NCBI GenBank assembly: GCA_045636065.1
Contig: JAZTWW010000015.1
Location: 1-64,000, forward strand
DNA: 64,000 bases
Direction: 5' to 3'
DNA from: RGIG5050 sp045636065
Lineage (GTDB): Bacteria; Verrucomicrobiota; Kiritimatiellia; RFP12; UBA1067
Part shown: piece by piece, positions 55,507 through 63,785 of the stretch
Position numbering within the stretch: the first letter of the stretch is position 1
Layout of the letters: each line of letters opens with the position of its first letter
Position numbers and translations under genes: made by a program
The notes under the pieces: model-generated
What the model was told of the DNA's origin: nothing
What the model saw: the letters and a program-made list of their open reading frames with translations, nothing else
Database searches by the model: none

Positions 55507-57111
55507 ATGTCGGAAGAAATCACAGGCGGCGGAAGCGTGGATCTGAACGGGCTGGGGTCGTTCGACTTCATGCCTGCGTGGGCGAAAGGCCCCGCGAACG
55601 ATCCGGGCGCGTTCAAGGCGTTCGAGGAGCGTCCGCCTCGGCAGGATGACAGGCAGGGGCGCGGCTCCTTCTCAAGAGATCGCGGAGGCGACAGGCGCGA
55701 CTTCGCGCAGCGGCCCGACAGGGGAGCGCGCCCGGATCGCGAACGCAGGGGCGACAGGGATCGCGACGCCCGTCGCGGCGACGGTCCCCGCCGCGCGCCG
55801 GAGCGCGGCGAGCAGAGGGGCGGCCGCCCCCAGCAGCGCTTCGAAAGGCGCGAGTTCGTCGAGCCGATGGACGCCGAGATCCGCATCCTCCCGAGCCAGA
55901 AGGAGCTCGGGCCCATCATCCGCAAGATCCAGACGACGCACCAGGCGTATCCGCTCAAGCAGCTCGCCTACCTCTTCCTCGAGAATCCGCAGAGCTGCAT
56001 CGTGCGCGTCACCCCGCGCAGGAAGGACGGAGCGGAACCGATCGAGTTCCACCAGTGCAAGGCCTGCGGCTACGCGACCTTGAGCGAGGAGGAGCTCCAG
56101 CGCCACGTCCTCGAGGCGCACCTCGGCGACTACTACGATCTCCAGGAGATCGAGGCCGAGCCGCCGAAGGGCGCGTTCACGTGCGTCGCGAAGTGCGGGC
56201 TTTCAGGCGAGCTTCTCGGCCCGCCCAACCTCCACGGGTACGATGCGCGCGTAAGGGAGATGATCCGCACGCGCTTCCCCGGCATGGACGAGCAGGAGTA
56301 CCGTTCGCACATCGAGATGGTCAAGGATTCCGAGACCATCGAGGCGTGGCGCGCGAGCGCCGTGAAGAAGACGGTCTTCCGTCGCAAGGATACGCCTGAC
56401 GCTCCGGCCCTTGAAAGGCAGGAGGCCGAGCAGGAGATGAGGCGCACGATACTCCCCGGGCTTCTCAGCAGGCCCAAGACCGTCGACATGACGGCCGAGG
56501 CGGCGCTTAAAAGCCCGATCAAGAGCCTCCTCTACGCCTGCCGCGACGCGCTTGCAAAGGAGCGCCGCTTCCCGGCAAGCCTCTTCTTCGCGCTCAGGGG
56601 CGCGTTCCACCACAGGAAGCTTTCTTTCTTCCGCGCGAACGATCCGCGCGGCCCGGAATTCGTGTGCGCCTCGAAGCCCGTTCCGTTCGATGCGGCCCAC
56701 GCGGTGCCCGAGCTCGCCTCGCTCGTCAAGTACGCGGCAGACCATCCGTGCACCGGCGCGGGCGAGATGCTTGCGGCGCTTTCAGGCGGAGACGCCGCCA
56801 AGAAGGCCGAGCTTGCGACGCACCTTAAATGGCTTGTGGAGAAGGGCAATCTCATACAGTATTTCAACGGCGCGGTGACGGCGCCCGCCGAGAACCCCAA
56901 GTACGTGCAGCAGAGGCAGGTCAAGCGGCCCGAGCCCAAGGCAGCGCCGAAGGCGGCTCCCGCTCCAGTAGCGGAGCCAACGCCCGCTCCCGCAGCGGAA
57001 CCCGCTCCCGCACCCGTAGCGGAGCGTGAAGCCCCCGCCGAAGAGACATCGCCCGTAGAGGCGCCGATAGAGGAAGGTAGCAAAGATGAAACTGCCGCTG
57101 AGCTGGCTTAA
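55507..57111 (+). CDS. Arg/Gly-rich protein with a C2H2 zinc finger, probably RNA-binding
   Basis: 534 aa, not a family I can name. Residues 45-115 are a disordered Arg/Asp/Gly tract (RGG-like; DRERRGDRDRDARRGDG). A conserved-looking domain follows (about 122-170: IRILPSQKELGPIIRKIQTT, QAYPLKQLAYLFLENPQ). Then comes a classical zinc finger: C184, C187, H200 and H205, spaced C-x2-C-x12-H-x4-H. A helical central region and a Pro/Ala/Glu tail complete it. RGG tracts with a zinc finger suggest RNA or ribosome association. Overlaps pheT by 26 nt. Confidence 0.75.
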   Translation: MSEEITGGGSVDLNGLGSFDFMPAWAKGPANDPGAFKAFEERPPRQDDRQGRGSFSRDRGGDRRDFAQRPDRGARPDRERRGDRDRDARRGDGPRRAPERGEQRGGRPQQRFERREFVEPMDAEIRILPSQKELGPIIRKIQTTHQAYPLKQLAYLFLENPQSCIVRVTPRRKDGAEPIEFHQCKACGYATLSEEELQRHVLEAHLGDYYDLQEIEAEPPKGAFTCVAKCGLSGELLGPPNLHGYDARVREMIRTRFPGMDEQEYRSHIEMVKDSETIEAWRASAVKKTVFRRKDTPDAPALERQEAEQEMRRTILPGLLSRPKTVDMTAEAALKSPIKSLLYACRDALAKERRFPASLFFALRGAFHHRKLSFFRANDPRGPEFVCASKPVPFDAAHAVPELASLVKYAADHPCTGAGEMLAALSGGDAAKKAELATHLKWLVEKGNLIQYFNGAVTAPAENPKYVQQRQVKRPEPKAAPKAAPAPVAEPTPAPAAEPAPAPVAEREAPAEETSPVEAPIEEGSKDETAAELA

Positions 57112-59524
57112 CGAATTTGTTGACGTATCCGACATCGCCCCGGCCGAACTGGCCGAGAGGCTTACAAGAAGCGGTCTTCAGGTAGAGGCGATAGAGACTG
57201 TCGGGCGCGAGCCCCTGTCGGACGATTTCGTCGTCGCGGAGGTCGTCGAGTGCGCGATGCACCCCGACAGCGACCATCTCCACGTCACCAAGGTGACGGA
57301 CGGCAAGGAGACGTGGCAGGTCGTCTGCGGCGCCCCCAACTGCCGCGCGGGGATGAAGTCGATCCTCGCCAAGATAGGCGCTGTCGTCCCTGAAGGCGGG
57401 TTCAAGATCAAGAAGGGCAAGCTCCGCGGAGTGGAATCGCTCGGAATGCTCTGCAGCTGGCGCGAGCTCGGGATCGGCACCGACCACTCTGGCATCGCCG
57501 AGCTCCCGGCGGACGCGAAGGTCGGCGCTTTCGCGCGCGACTACGCGCCCGGCGAAAAGCCCGAGACCGTGTTCGACGTAGAGATCACGTGGAACCGCCC
57601 CGATGCGCTCAGCATCGTCGGGCTTGCGCGCGAGTTCAGCGCGATCCTCCGCCGTCCGCTCAAGATGCCCGCAGTCGATTTCGAGGAGTCCGGCCCCGAT
57701 GCCTCGTCCGAGGTGTCCGTCACGGTGGAGGATCAGGTCAAGTGCCCGCGCTACACGGCGAGGGTCGTGACGTCCGTGGAGGATGGCCCCTCGCCGGAGC
57801 TTATCGCAAAGAGGCTTGAGCTTTGCGGCATGCGCTCTTTGGGGCTCGTCGTCGATGTCACCAACTACGTGATGCTCGAGCTTGGGCAGCCGCTTCACGC
57901 CTTCGACTACACGAAGCTTGCCGGAAGGAGGATAGTCGTGAGGACCGCCAGCGACGGCGAGACGATGAAGACGCTCGACGGCGTCGAGCGGAAGCTCGAT
58001 ACGTCCATGCTCCTCATCTGCGACGAGTCGCGTCCGAGCGCCATCGCAGGCGTCATGGGCGGCGAGGAGAGCGAGATCGCCTCCGGCACGAGAAGCGTCC
58101 TTCTCGAATCGGCGCTCTTCGAGCCTGCGTCCACGAAGGACACCGCAACGAAGCTCGGCCTCGCCACCGAGGCGAGCTACCGCTACATCAGGGGCGTCGA
58201 CAAGGACCTCGCCGACTTCGCGAGCCGCCGCGCCGCGCATCTCCTCCAGAAGTACGGCAACGCGAAGATCGCAAAGGGGATTGTGGACGCCGACAGCCGT
58301 CCCATGCCGCTCAACGCCGACGTGACGCTCAACTTCGAGCGCGCAAGAAAGCTTATCGGAATCCCCGTCGGAAACGACGTGATGGTCTTCATCCTCAAGT
58401 CGCTCGGCCTCAAGCCGCGCGCCGAGGAGGGGAAGCTCTTTGCGGGCGTTGAGTCCGTCGCATTCGGCATCCCGAGCTGGCGCTACGACCTCTCGCTCGA
58501 AGCGGATCTTGTCGAGGAGATCGCCCGCGTGTACGGGCTCGACAACATCCCCGACAAGATGCCCTCCGCGCCAAGCGTGTCCCCCTTGAGCGACGCGTCG
58601 TTCAGGGCCGTCACGCGCGTAAGGGAGGTCTGCCTCGCGCTCGGGTTCACCGAGGCGATGCACTACAGCTTCCTCAGCGAGGGCGAGCTCGACCAGTTCG
58701 ACTCCCGCCCCGAGACGAAGGCGAAGCGTCTTCCCCTGCCAGATCCCGTGAGCGCAGAGTACGGCGTCATGAGGGACAGTCTCCTTCCGCAGATGATGGG
58801 AAGCCTCGGGCGCAATGCCAAGCGCCAGGTCGAGGAGGCGCTTCTCTTCGAGATAGGCCGCGTGTTCCTGGCCGGCCCCGCAGAGACCGAGCGTCTTTCG
58901 CTCGGCTTCATGGGCCCCGTCGGGCGCGAGGCGCTCAACCGCCGCGCGGCGTACGGCGTCGAGGAGGCGCTTCTCAAGATGAAGGGTGCCGTCGAGCTTG
59001 TCGCAAAGCGCCTGCACGTCGGCAAGATCCAGTTCAAGGCCGAGGACCATCCCGCGTTCGCGAAGGGCGCGTCGCTCGCGATCGTCATCAACGGCCGCCC
59101 CGTCGGCGTATTGGGCGTCATCTCGGAGAAGCTCAGGCATCCGTACCGTCTCACGACACAGATGGCGCTCGCCGAGATGGACCTTGCCGCGCTCGTGAAG
59201 CGCACCGATGCGGTGGCGAAGATTCAGGCCGTTGCGCAGTATCCCGCCGTCACGAGGGACGTCGCCTTCACCGCCGGAGAGGATGTCACGCACGAGGCGG
59301 TCCTCAAGTGCATCCGCCGCGCCGCACCTGCGGAGTTGACAGATGTCGGAATCTTTGATATATTTAAGTCGAAAGATCTCGGCAAGGGCAGGTCAAGCTT
59401 CGGCTACAGCCTTACGTTCCGCTCGCAGGAGAGGACGCTCAAGGACGACGAGGTTAACGCCGCGTTCGCCAGAATCGTCCAGGCTCTAAAGACGCTGCCC
59501 GGAGTCGAGATCCGCGGCGTTTGA
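57086..59524 (+). CDS. pheT: Phenylalanyl-tRNA synthetase beta subunit
   Basis: Partner of PheS. 812 aa, full length. MKLPLSWLNEFV starts the usual N-terminus. The EMAP-II-like tRNA-binding domain (about 40-150) includes HPDSDHLHVTKV. The editing B3/B4 region carries RRIVVRTA and GVMGGEESEI. The B5 domain and the core DYSLxLxADLVEE-like segment follow, and the C-terminal anticodon-binding fold ends in RSQERTLKDDEVN. Unusually AT-rich codons near 59351-59367 coincide with an internal promoter. Located far from pheS (36350). Confidence 0.96.
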   Translation: MKLPLSWLNEFVDVSDIAPAELAERLTRSGLQVEAIETVGREPLSDDFVVAEVVECAMHPDSDHLHVTKVTDGKETWQVVCGAPNCRAGMKSILAKIGAVVPEGGFKIKKGKLRGVESLGMLCSWRELGIGTDHSGIAELPADAKVGAFARDYAPGEKPETVFDVEITWNRPDALSIVGLAREFSAILRRPLKMPAVDFEESGPDASSEVSVTVEDQVKCPRYTARVVTSVEDGPSPELIAKRLELCGMRSLGLVVDVTNYVMLELGQPLHAFDYTKLAGRRIVVRTASDGETMKTLDGVERKLDTSMLLICDESRPSAIAGVMGGEESEIASGTRSVLLESALFEPASTKDTATKLGLATEASYRYIRGVDKDLADFASRRAAHLLQKYGNAKIAKGIVDADSRPMPLNADVTLNFERARKLIGIPVGNDVMVFILKSLGLKPRAEEGKLFAGVESVAFGIPSWRYDLSLEADLVEEIARVYGLDNIPDKMPSAPSVSPLSDASFRAVTRVREVCLALGFTEAMHYSFLSEGELDQFDSRPETKAKRLPLPDPVSAEYGVMRDSLLPQMMGSLGRNAKRQVEEALLFEIGRVFLAGPAETERLSLGFMGPVGREALNRRAAYGVEEALLKMKGAVELVAKRLHVGKIQFKAEDHPAFAKGASLAIVINGRPVGVLGVISEKLRHPYRLTTQMALAEMDLAALVKRTDAVAKIQAVAQYPAVTRDVAFTAGEDVTHEAVLKCIRRAAPAELTDVGIFDIFKSKDLGKGRSSFGYSLTFRSQERTLKDDEVNAAFARIVQALKTLPGVEIRGV
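59336..59364 (+). promoter_or_regulatory. Intragenic promoter inside pheT
   Basis: Perfect TTGACA (59336-59341), a 17-nt spacer and TATATT (59359-59364), inside the pheT 3' end. The local codons (ATC TTT GAT ATA TTT AAG) are AT-rich, unlike the surrounding GC-rich choices. It could drive the downstream structured RNA with a start near 59371. Confidence 0.6.
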
Positions 59525-59539
59525 TCTTTCAAAGAGCGT

Positions 59540-59695
59540 GGGGCCTGTCGGGTTCGCGAATATGGCGGTCTTTTCTCTGACCTTCGATCTGAAGAGGGAG
59601 CGGGAATACGGCAACTCCTGGGGTGCCGGATACCGTACCCACCTGGAACACTTGAGGTTTCAGGGAATTTCTGCGCTACGGCTCGACGGGTCTTT
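59540..59695 (+). ncRNA. ssrS: Candidate 6S RNA
   Basis: A non-coding stretch of about 155 nt between pheT and the next gene. A 10-bp closing stem joins GGGCCTGTCG (59541-59550) to CGACGGGTCT (59684-59693), followed by a T-run. Inside are a GGTC/GACC hairpin (59567-59582) and an apical hairpin (GGGTGCCGGATACCGTACCC, 59621-59640). Both arms align by eye with E. coli 6S: 5' CTGnnGnGTTCGC and GGCnGTC; 3' CACCTnGAAC and CTGCGnnACGGC. 6S RNA binds sigma-70 holoenzyme and represses transcription in stationary phase. The assignment is by eye, without a covariance search. Confidence 0.65.
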
Positions 59696-59726
59696 TTTGA
59701 TTTGAAGCCCAGAGGAGGGTTGTGAA

Positions 59727-60674
59727 ATGAAGATAAAAATGGCAATAGCCGTCGTGGCGGCCGCGTTCGCGGCCGTCCAGTCCGCCATATGCGCGCCTAA
59801 GCCGCCGCCCAAGTTCGACAAGGTGAACCCGCAGGCGCTCAAGTACCTCAAGGGCGAGCAGGGCAAGCCGATCAAGACGGGCGTCGTGATCGTCAACGGC
59901 CGCTACCTGCCGCCTCCCTACAAGGTTGCGCGCTACGGTAACGTCATACGCATCAACGACGTCCAGGTGACGGGGCAGGTGGTCTCATGGAACACGTTCC
60001 TCGCGACGCAGGATCCCTCGCGCGTGAAGAAGACTGTGAGCGCTCCCGCGGGCGCGCCGCCGCCGCCAGCCGCAGGCGGCGCCGGAGGATCCGACGCCGA
60101 GCCTTCCGCCGACATATTCGACGACGACCTTTCCTTCTCCATGCCGAGCATGTCATCCTGGATGACGCTCTCCACGGGCGACACCCTCGACGATCTCTTC
60201 GGCGACGACGATGAAGAGATGCCTTCCAAGCCCACGCGCCCCGGCTCGTTCACGCGCAAGCCCGCAGCTCCGCCCAAGCCTCCGGCCCCCAAGGTCACGT
60301 ACACGCTAGTCGGCGAATTCGAGCGCAACGCGAAGGCCGAGGCGCTCGTAAGGAAGGTGAGCGAATACCGCACGAAGATAGACAAGCACCTTCGCGGCGG
60401 CGGGCTCTGCATTTTCGCGGTCAAGTCCTCGCCCAAGCTTCTCGATCAGCGCCAGGCGCAGGAGTTCGTGAACGTCATCCCCGAGATCCTCCGCGACGCG
60501 CGCTCCGGCGCCGATTTCATCGCCAGGCTGCGCGCAAAGCGCATACACTACATCGAGCCTTCCACCGGCGATTTCTTCATCGCCAACCGCGCAGACTACC
60601 TCCAGTACCAGGCGCTGCGCGAGGAGTTCCGCCGCGACGCCGCGACAAGGCGCGTGATGGGGGGAGGGTATTGA
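59727..60674 (+). CDS. Exported protein of unknown function
   Basis: 315 aa. The signal peptide (KMAIAVVAAAFAAVQSAICA) ends near residue 23. A short conserved-looking stretch (VVIVNGRYLPPPYKVARYGN) lies near 53-72. It is followed by a low-complexity Pro/Ala/Asp/Ser region (105-200) and a second folded part (about 203-315: FERNAKAEALVRKVSEYRTK, LCIFAVKSS). Not recognised. AGGAGGG precedes the ATG. It follows the candidate 6S RNA and overlaps the TrpR-like gene by 1 nt. Confidence 0.75.
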   Translation: MKIKMAIAVVAAAFAAVQSAICAPKPPPKFDKVNPQALKYLKGEQGKPIKTGVVIVNGRYLPPPYKVARYGNVIRINDVQVTGQVVSWNTFLATQDPSRVKKTVSAPAGAPPPPAAGGAGGSDAEPSADIFDDDLSFSMPSMSSWMTLSTGDTLDDLFGDDDEEMPSKPTRPGSFTRKPAAPPKPPAPKVTYTLVGEFERNAKAEALVRKVSEYRTKIDKHLRGGGLCIFAVKSSPKLLDQRQAQEFVNVIPEILRDARSGADFIARLRAKRIHYIEPSTGDFFIANRADYLQYQALREEFRRDAATRRVMGGGY

Positions 60675-60952
60675 TGGACGACGCGGCCTGTGGAAGGCTG
60701 GCGGCCGGGATAGGATCCCTTTCGTCCGACGAGGAGCGCAAGGCGTTCCTGAGAACCGTCCTCACTCCCGGCGAGCTTGACGATGTCGTCCGCCGCTGGG
60801 AGATACTCGAACTTCTTTCGTCGGGGATGCCGCAGCGCGCAATAGCCGAGAGGCTCGGGGTGAGCCTCTGCAAGATCACCCGCGGCGCGAAGATGCTGAA
60901 GGAGAACCCGTGCTTCGGCGAGAAGGTCTTCGGCGGCCGCACGACAGTATAG
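60674..60952 (+). CDS. Trp repressor (TrpR/YerC) family protein
   Basis: A 92-aa all-helical DNA-binding protein. LRTVLTPGELDDVVRRWEIL then LSSGMPQRAIAERLGVSLCKITRGAKML matches the TrpR helix-turn-helix core, the last part being the recognition helix. It begins on a TGATG overlap, after a GGGGAGGG site. No trp operon genes are nearby, so the target is unknown; YerC-type members regulate other genes, so tryptophan responsiveness should not be assumed. Confidence 0.85.
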   Translation: MDDAACGRLAAGIGSLSSDEERKAFLRTVLTPGELDDVVRRWEILELLSSGMPQRAIAERLGVSLCKITRGAKMLKENPCFGEKVFGGRTTV

Positions 60953-60965
60953 CGTCTTCAAGGCC

Positions 60966-61823
60966 ATGGAACTTGCAAGCCCATCAAATCCCAGAATAAA
61001 GCACGTCGTCAAGCTCCGTACATGCTCCTTCCGCGAGGAGACGGGGGAGATGATCGTCGAGGGCTACCGCGAATGCCGCCGTGCGCTCGACAACGGGTAC
61101 GTCCCGAGGGCGATCTTCCACTGCCCAGAGATGTACCTCAAAAACGAGAACGAACCGCAGCTCGTCAAGGATGCCGTATCGCGCGGCGCGGAGGAGTTCG
61201 AGTGCTCGCGCATCGCCTTCGCGAAGATGGCGTACAGGGAAAGGCCAGACGGGCTTCTGATGGTGGGGCCGCATGTGGCGCGCACGCTTGAGGGGTTCGA
61301 GCCGCCGGAGGATGCGCTCGTCATAGTCACGGAGGCGATAGAGAAGCCGGGCAATCTCGGCACCATCCTGAGAAGCGCCGACGCGGCGAAGGTCGCGGCC
61401 GTCATAGTCTGCGACAGGACGACCGACATCCACAACCCCAACGTCGTAAGGGCGTCGACTGGTACGCTCTTTTCGGTGCCCGTGATAGTGGCTTCAAGCG
61501 AAGAGGCCATCGCATGGCTCAAGGAACACGGCTTCAGGATCCTCGCCGCGACGCCCCATGCGAAGGATCTCCATTTCGAGGCGGACCTTGCGGGGAAGGT
61601 GGCGATAGCGCTCGGCGCGGAGCAGTACGGACTTACGGCAAAGTGGATGGACTCGGCGGACCTGAGGGTCAGGATCCCCATGCTTGGGCTTGCCGACAGC
61701 CTCAACGTTAGCGCTGCGGCGACGATTCTCGTCTTTGAGGCGGTGAGGCAGAGGATACTCGCCGGGATCGACAAGGTCCCAGATTTCGTGCCGTGGCACG
61801 GAGAGGGCCGCCACGACCATTGA
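60966..61823 (+). CDS. SpoU (TrmH)-family RNA 2'-O-methyltransferase
   Basis: 285 aa. An N-terminal substrate-binding domain (SPSNPRIKHVVKLRTCSFRE) is followed by the SPOUT knot. Motif 1 is EKPGNLGTILRSADA near 117, motif 2 IALGAEQYGLT near 217 and motif 3 IPMLGLADSLNVSAAATI near 237. These enzymes methylate ribose in rRNA or tRNA; the target is not evident, though RlmB/TrmH-like rRNA activity is likely. Gaps of 13 nt upstream and 39 nt downstream suggest an operon with panC. Confidence 0.9.
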   Translation: MELASPSNPRIKHVVKLRTCSFREETGEMIVEGYRECRRALDNGYVPRAIFHCPEMYLKNENEPQLVKDAVSRGAEEFECSRIAFAKMAYRERPDGLLMVGPHVARTLEGFEPPEDALVIVTEAIEKPGNLGTILRSADAAKVAAVIVCDRTTDIHNPNVVRASTGTLFSVPVIVASSEEAIAWLKEHGFRILAATPHAKDLHFEADLAGKVAIALGAEQYGLTAKWMDSADLRVRIPMLGLADSLNVSAAATILVFEAVRQRILAGIDKVPDFVPWHGEGRHDH

Positions 61824-61862
61824 GCTTGCAGATGAATGCGACTTAAGCGGAGGGTTAGAGAA

Positions 61863-62705
61863 ATGAAAGTCTTCAATGAACCTGGAAAACTGCAGAAGTG
61901 GTGCCTGAGCCGCCGTATGGCCGGCGCGAAGGTGGCGCTCGTGCCTACGATGGGCGCGCTCCACGCCGGACATCTGAGCCTCATAGCCGAGGCCAAGAGG
62001 CGCGGCGCGGACGAGATCGTCGTAAGCGTGTTCGTCAACCCCGTGCAGTTCGGCCCGAACGAGGACTACGACAGGTATCCCCGCGACCACAAGGCAGACC
62101 AGGCGCGCTGCCGCAAGGCCGGAGCGACGGCGATATTCTTCCCCACTCCGGAGAACATGTACCTTGAGGGCCACAGCGTCTACGTGAACGAGGAGTCGCT
62201 TTCCAAGGGGCTCTGCGGCGCTAGGAGGCCGGGCCACTTCAGGGGCGTATGCACCGTAGTCGCCAAGCTCTTCAACATCGTGCAGCCTTCCTTCGCCGTC
62301 TTCGGGCAGAAGGATTTCCAGCAGGCGGCGATAATAAGGCGCATGGTGCGCGATCTCAACTTCGGCATCGACATAGTCGTAGCCCCCATAGTCCGCGAGG
62401 ATAGCGGCCTCGCCCTCAGTTCGCGCAACTCGTACCTGAGCGAGGAGGAGCGCGAGCGCGCGTTGGCGCTCTCGGCCGCTCTCGCCGCCGCGAAGGACGA
62501 TGTCGCCACCTACGGCGGGATCGACTGGAAGACGTACAAGGCGAACATAAGGAGATTCCTCGTCAAGGCCGGGCTCAAGGTGGACTACATAGAGGCCGTG
62601 AACGCAGAGACGCTTGAGCCCGTGGCGACTCTCGACAAGGGCGATGCGATACTCCTTGCAGTATACGACGGCGCGACGAGGCTCATAGACAACGCCGTCA
62701 TGTGA
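61863..62705 (+). CDS. panC: Pantothenate synthetase
   Basis: Condenses pantoate and beta-alanine with ATP to pantothenate, the precursor of coenzyme A and of the ACP prosthetic group. 280 aa. The adenylyltransferase signature PTMGALHAGHLSL is near residue 30, VSVFVNPVQFGPNEDYDRYPR near 53 and FGQKDFQQ near 140; SRNSYLS near 180 is the second ATP contact. ATG 61863 is chosen for the upstream GGAGGG. panB and panD are not in the window. Confidence 0.96.
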   Translation: MKVFNEPGKLQKWCLSRRMAGAKVALVPTMGALHAGHLSLIAEAKRRGADEIVVSVFVNPVQFGPNEDYDRYPRDHKADQARCRKAGATAIFFPTPENMYLEGHSVYVNEESLSKGLCGARRPGHFRGVCTVVAKLFNIVQPSFAVFGQKDFQQAAIIRRMVRDLNFGIDIVVAPIVREDSGLALSSRNSYLSEEERERALALSAALAAAKDDVATYGGIDWKTYKANIRRFLVKAGLKVDYIEAVNAETLEPVATLDKGDAILLAVYDGATRLIDNAVM

Positions 62706-62718
62706 TGGAGGCTTCGGG

Positions 62719-63777
62719 ATGGAAACGGCTGTAAAGACGGTTCTCGTTACGGGCGGAAGCGGCTTTCTCGGGATAAACCTCATAAGGTGCCTGAGGGAGA
62801 AGGGCGTCGAGGAGATACGCGTACTCGACATCGCGCCCTTCGAATACCCGGAAGCCGGCGAACCGTGGCTCAAGTTCACGCTCGGCGACGTGCGCGACAG
62901 GGCCGCCGTCGAGAGGTGCGTCGAGGGGTGCGACGCAGTCGTCAATTCGGCGGCCGCTCTTCCCCTCTATCCGCCCGAGGACATCTACACCACCGAGGTC
63001 GACGGAATAAGGAACGTCCTTGACGCGGCGAAGAGGTTCAACGTGCCGCGCGTAGTGCAGATATCCTCGACGGCCGTGTATGGCGTACCGAAGAAGCATC
63101 CGATATTCGAGGACGACGAATTGATCGGCGTCGGTCCCTACGGGAAGGCGAAGATCGAAGCCGAGGCAATCTGCCGCAAGGCCCGCGAGGGCGGGCAGAG
63201 CGTATGCGTGATACGCCCCAAGAGCTTCGTCGGCCCTGAGAGGCTAGGCGTCTTCGCGCTCTTCTACGACTGGGCGTACACGGGCCACGGCTTCCCGATG
63301 ATAGGAAGCGGCATGAACCGCTACCAGCTTCTCGACGTAGCGGATCTCGACGAGGCCATCTGGGCCGCCATGACGCTTCCCGCCTCCAAGGTCGATACGG
63401 AGTTCAACATCGGAGCGAAGGATTTCACGACGATGAAGGAGGACTACCAGGCCGTCCTCGACAGGGCCGGATACGGCAAGCGCATACGCGCTCTTCCTGT
63501 GAAGCCCATCGTCTTCATCCTGAGGGTTCTCGAGAAGCTCCATCTCTCGCCGCTCTATCCGTGGGTGTACGAGACGGCCTCGACGGACAGCTTCGTCTCG
63601 GTGGAGAAGGCCGAGAGGCTTCTCGGCTTCAAGCCGAGATACTCGAACAAGGATGCGCTTCTGAGGAACTACGAGTGGTATGTGGCCCACCTCGACGAGT
63701 TCAAGGGCAAAAGCGGCGTGAGCCATCGCGTTCCGTGGAAGCAGGGGCTTCTCGCGGCGGCGAAGATGTTCTTCTAG
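62719..63777 (+). CDS. NAD-dependent epimerase/dehydratase (extended SDR)
   Basis: 352 aa. The N-terminal TGGSGFLGINLIRCL is the extended-SDR nucleotide-binding motif; GDVRDRAAVERCVEGCDAVVNSAA follows, and the catalytic Tyr-Lys pair is in PYGKAK near 142. VIRPKSFVGPERL and the final helical part match sugar-nucleotide or sterol-type epimerases. The substrate cannot be told; nucleotide-sugar or lipid-linked sugar conversion is plausible. It is followed after 8 nt by an ABC transporter gene. Confidence 0.85.
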   Translation: METAVKTVLVTGGSGFLGINLIRCLREKGVEEIRVLDIAPFEYPEAGEPWLKFTLGDVRDRAAVERCVEGCDAVVNSAAALPLYPPEDIYTTEVDGIRNVLDAAKRFNVPRVVQISSTAVYGVPKKHPIFEDDELIGVGPYGKAKIEAEAICRKAREGGQSVCVIRPKSFVGPERLGVFALFYDWAYTGHGFPMIGSGMNRYQLLDVADLDEAIWAAMTLPASKVDTEFNIGAKDFTTMKEDYQAVLDRAGYGKRIRALPVKPIVFILRVLEKLHLSPLYPWVYETASTDSFVSVEKAERLLGFKPRYSNKDALLRNYEWYVAHLDEFKGKSGVSHRVPWKQGLLAAAKMFF

Positions 63778-63785
63778 GGGGGAAG

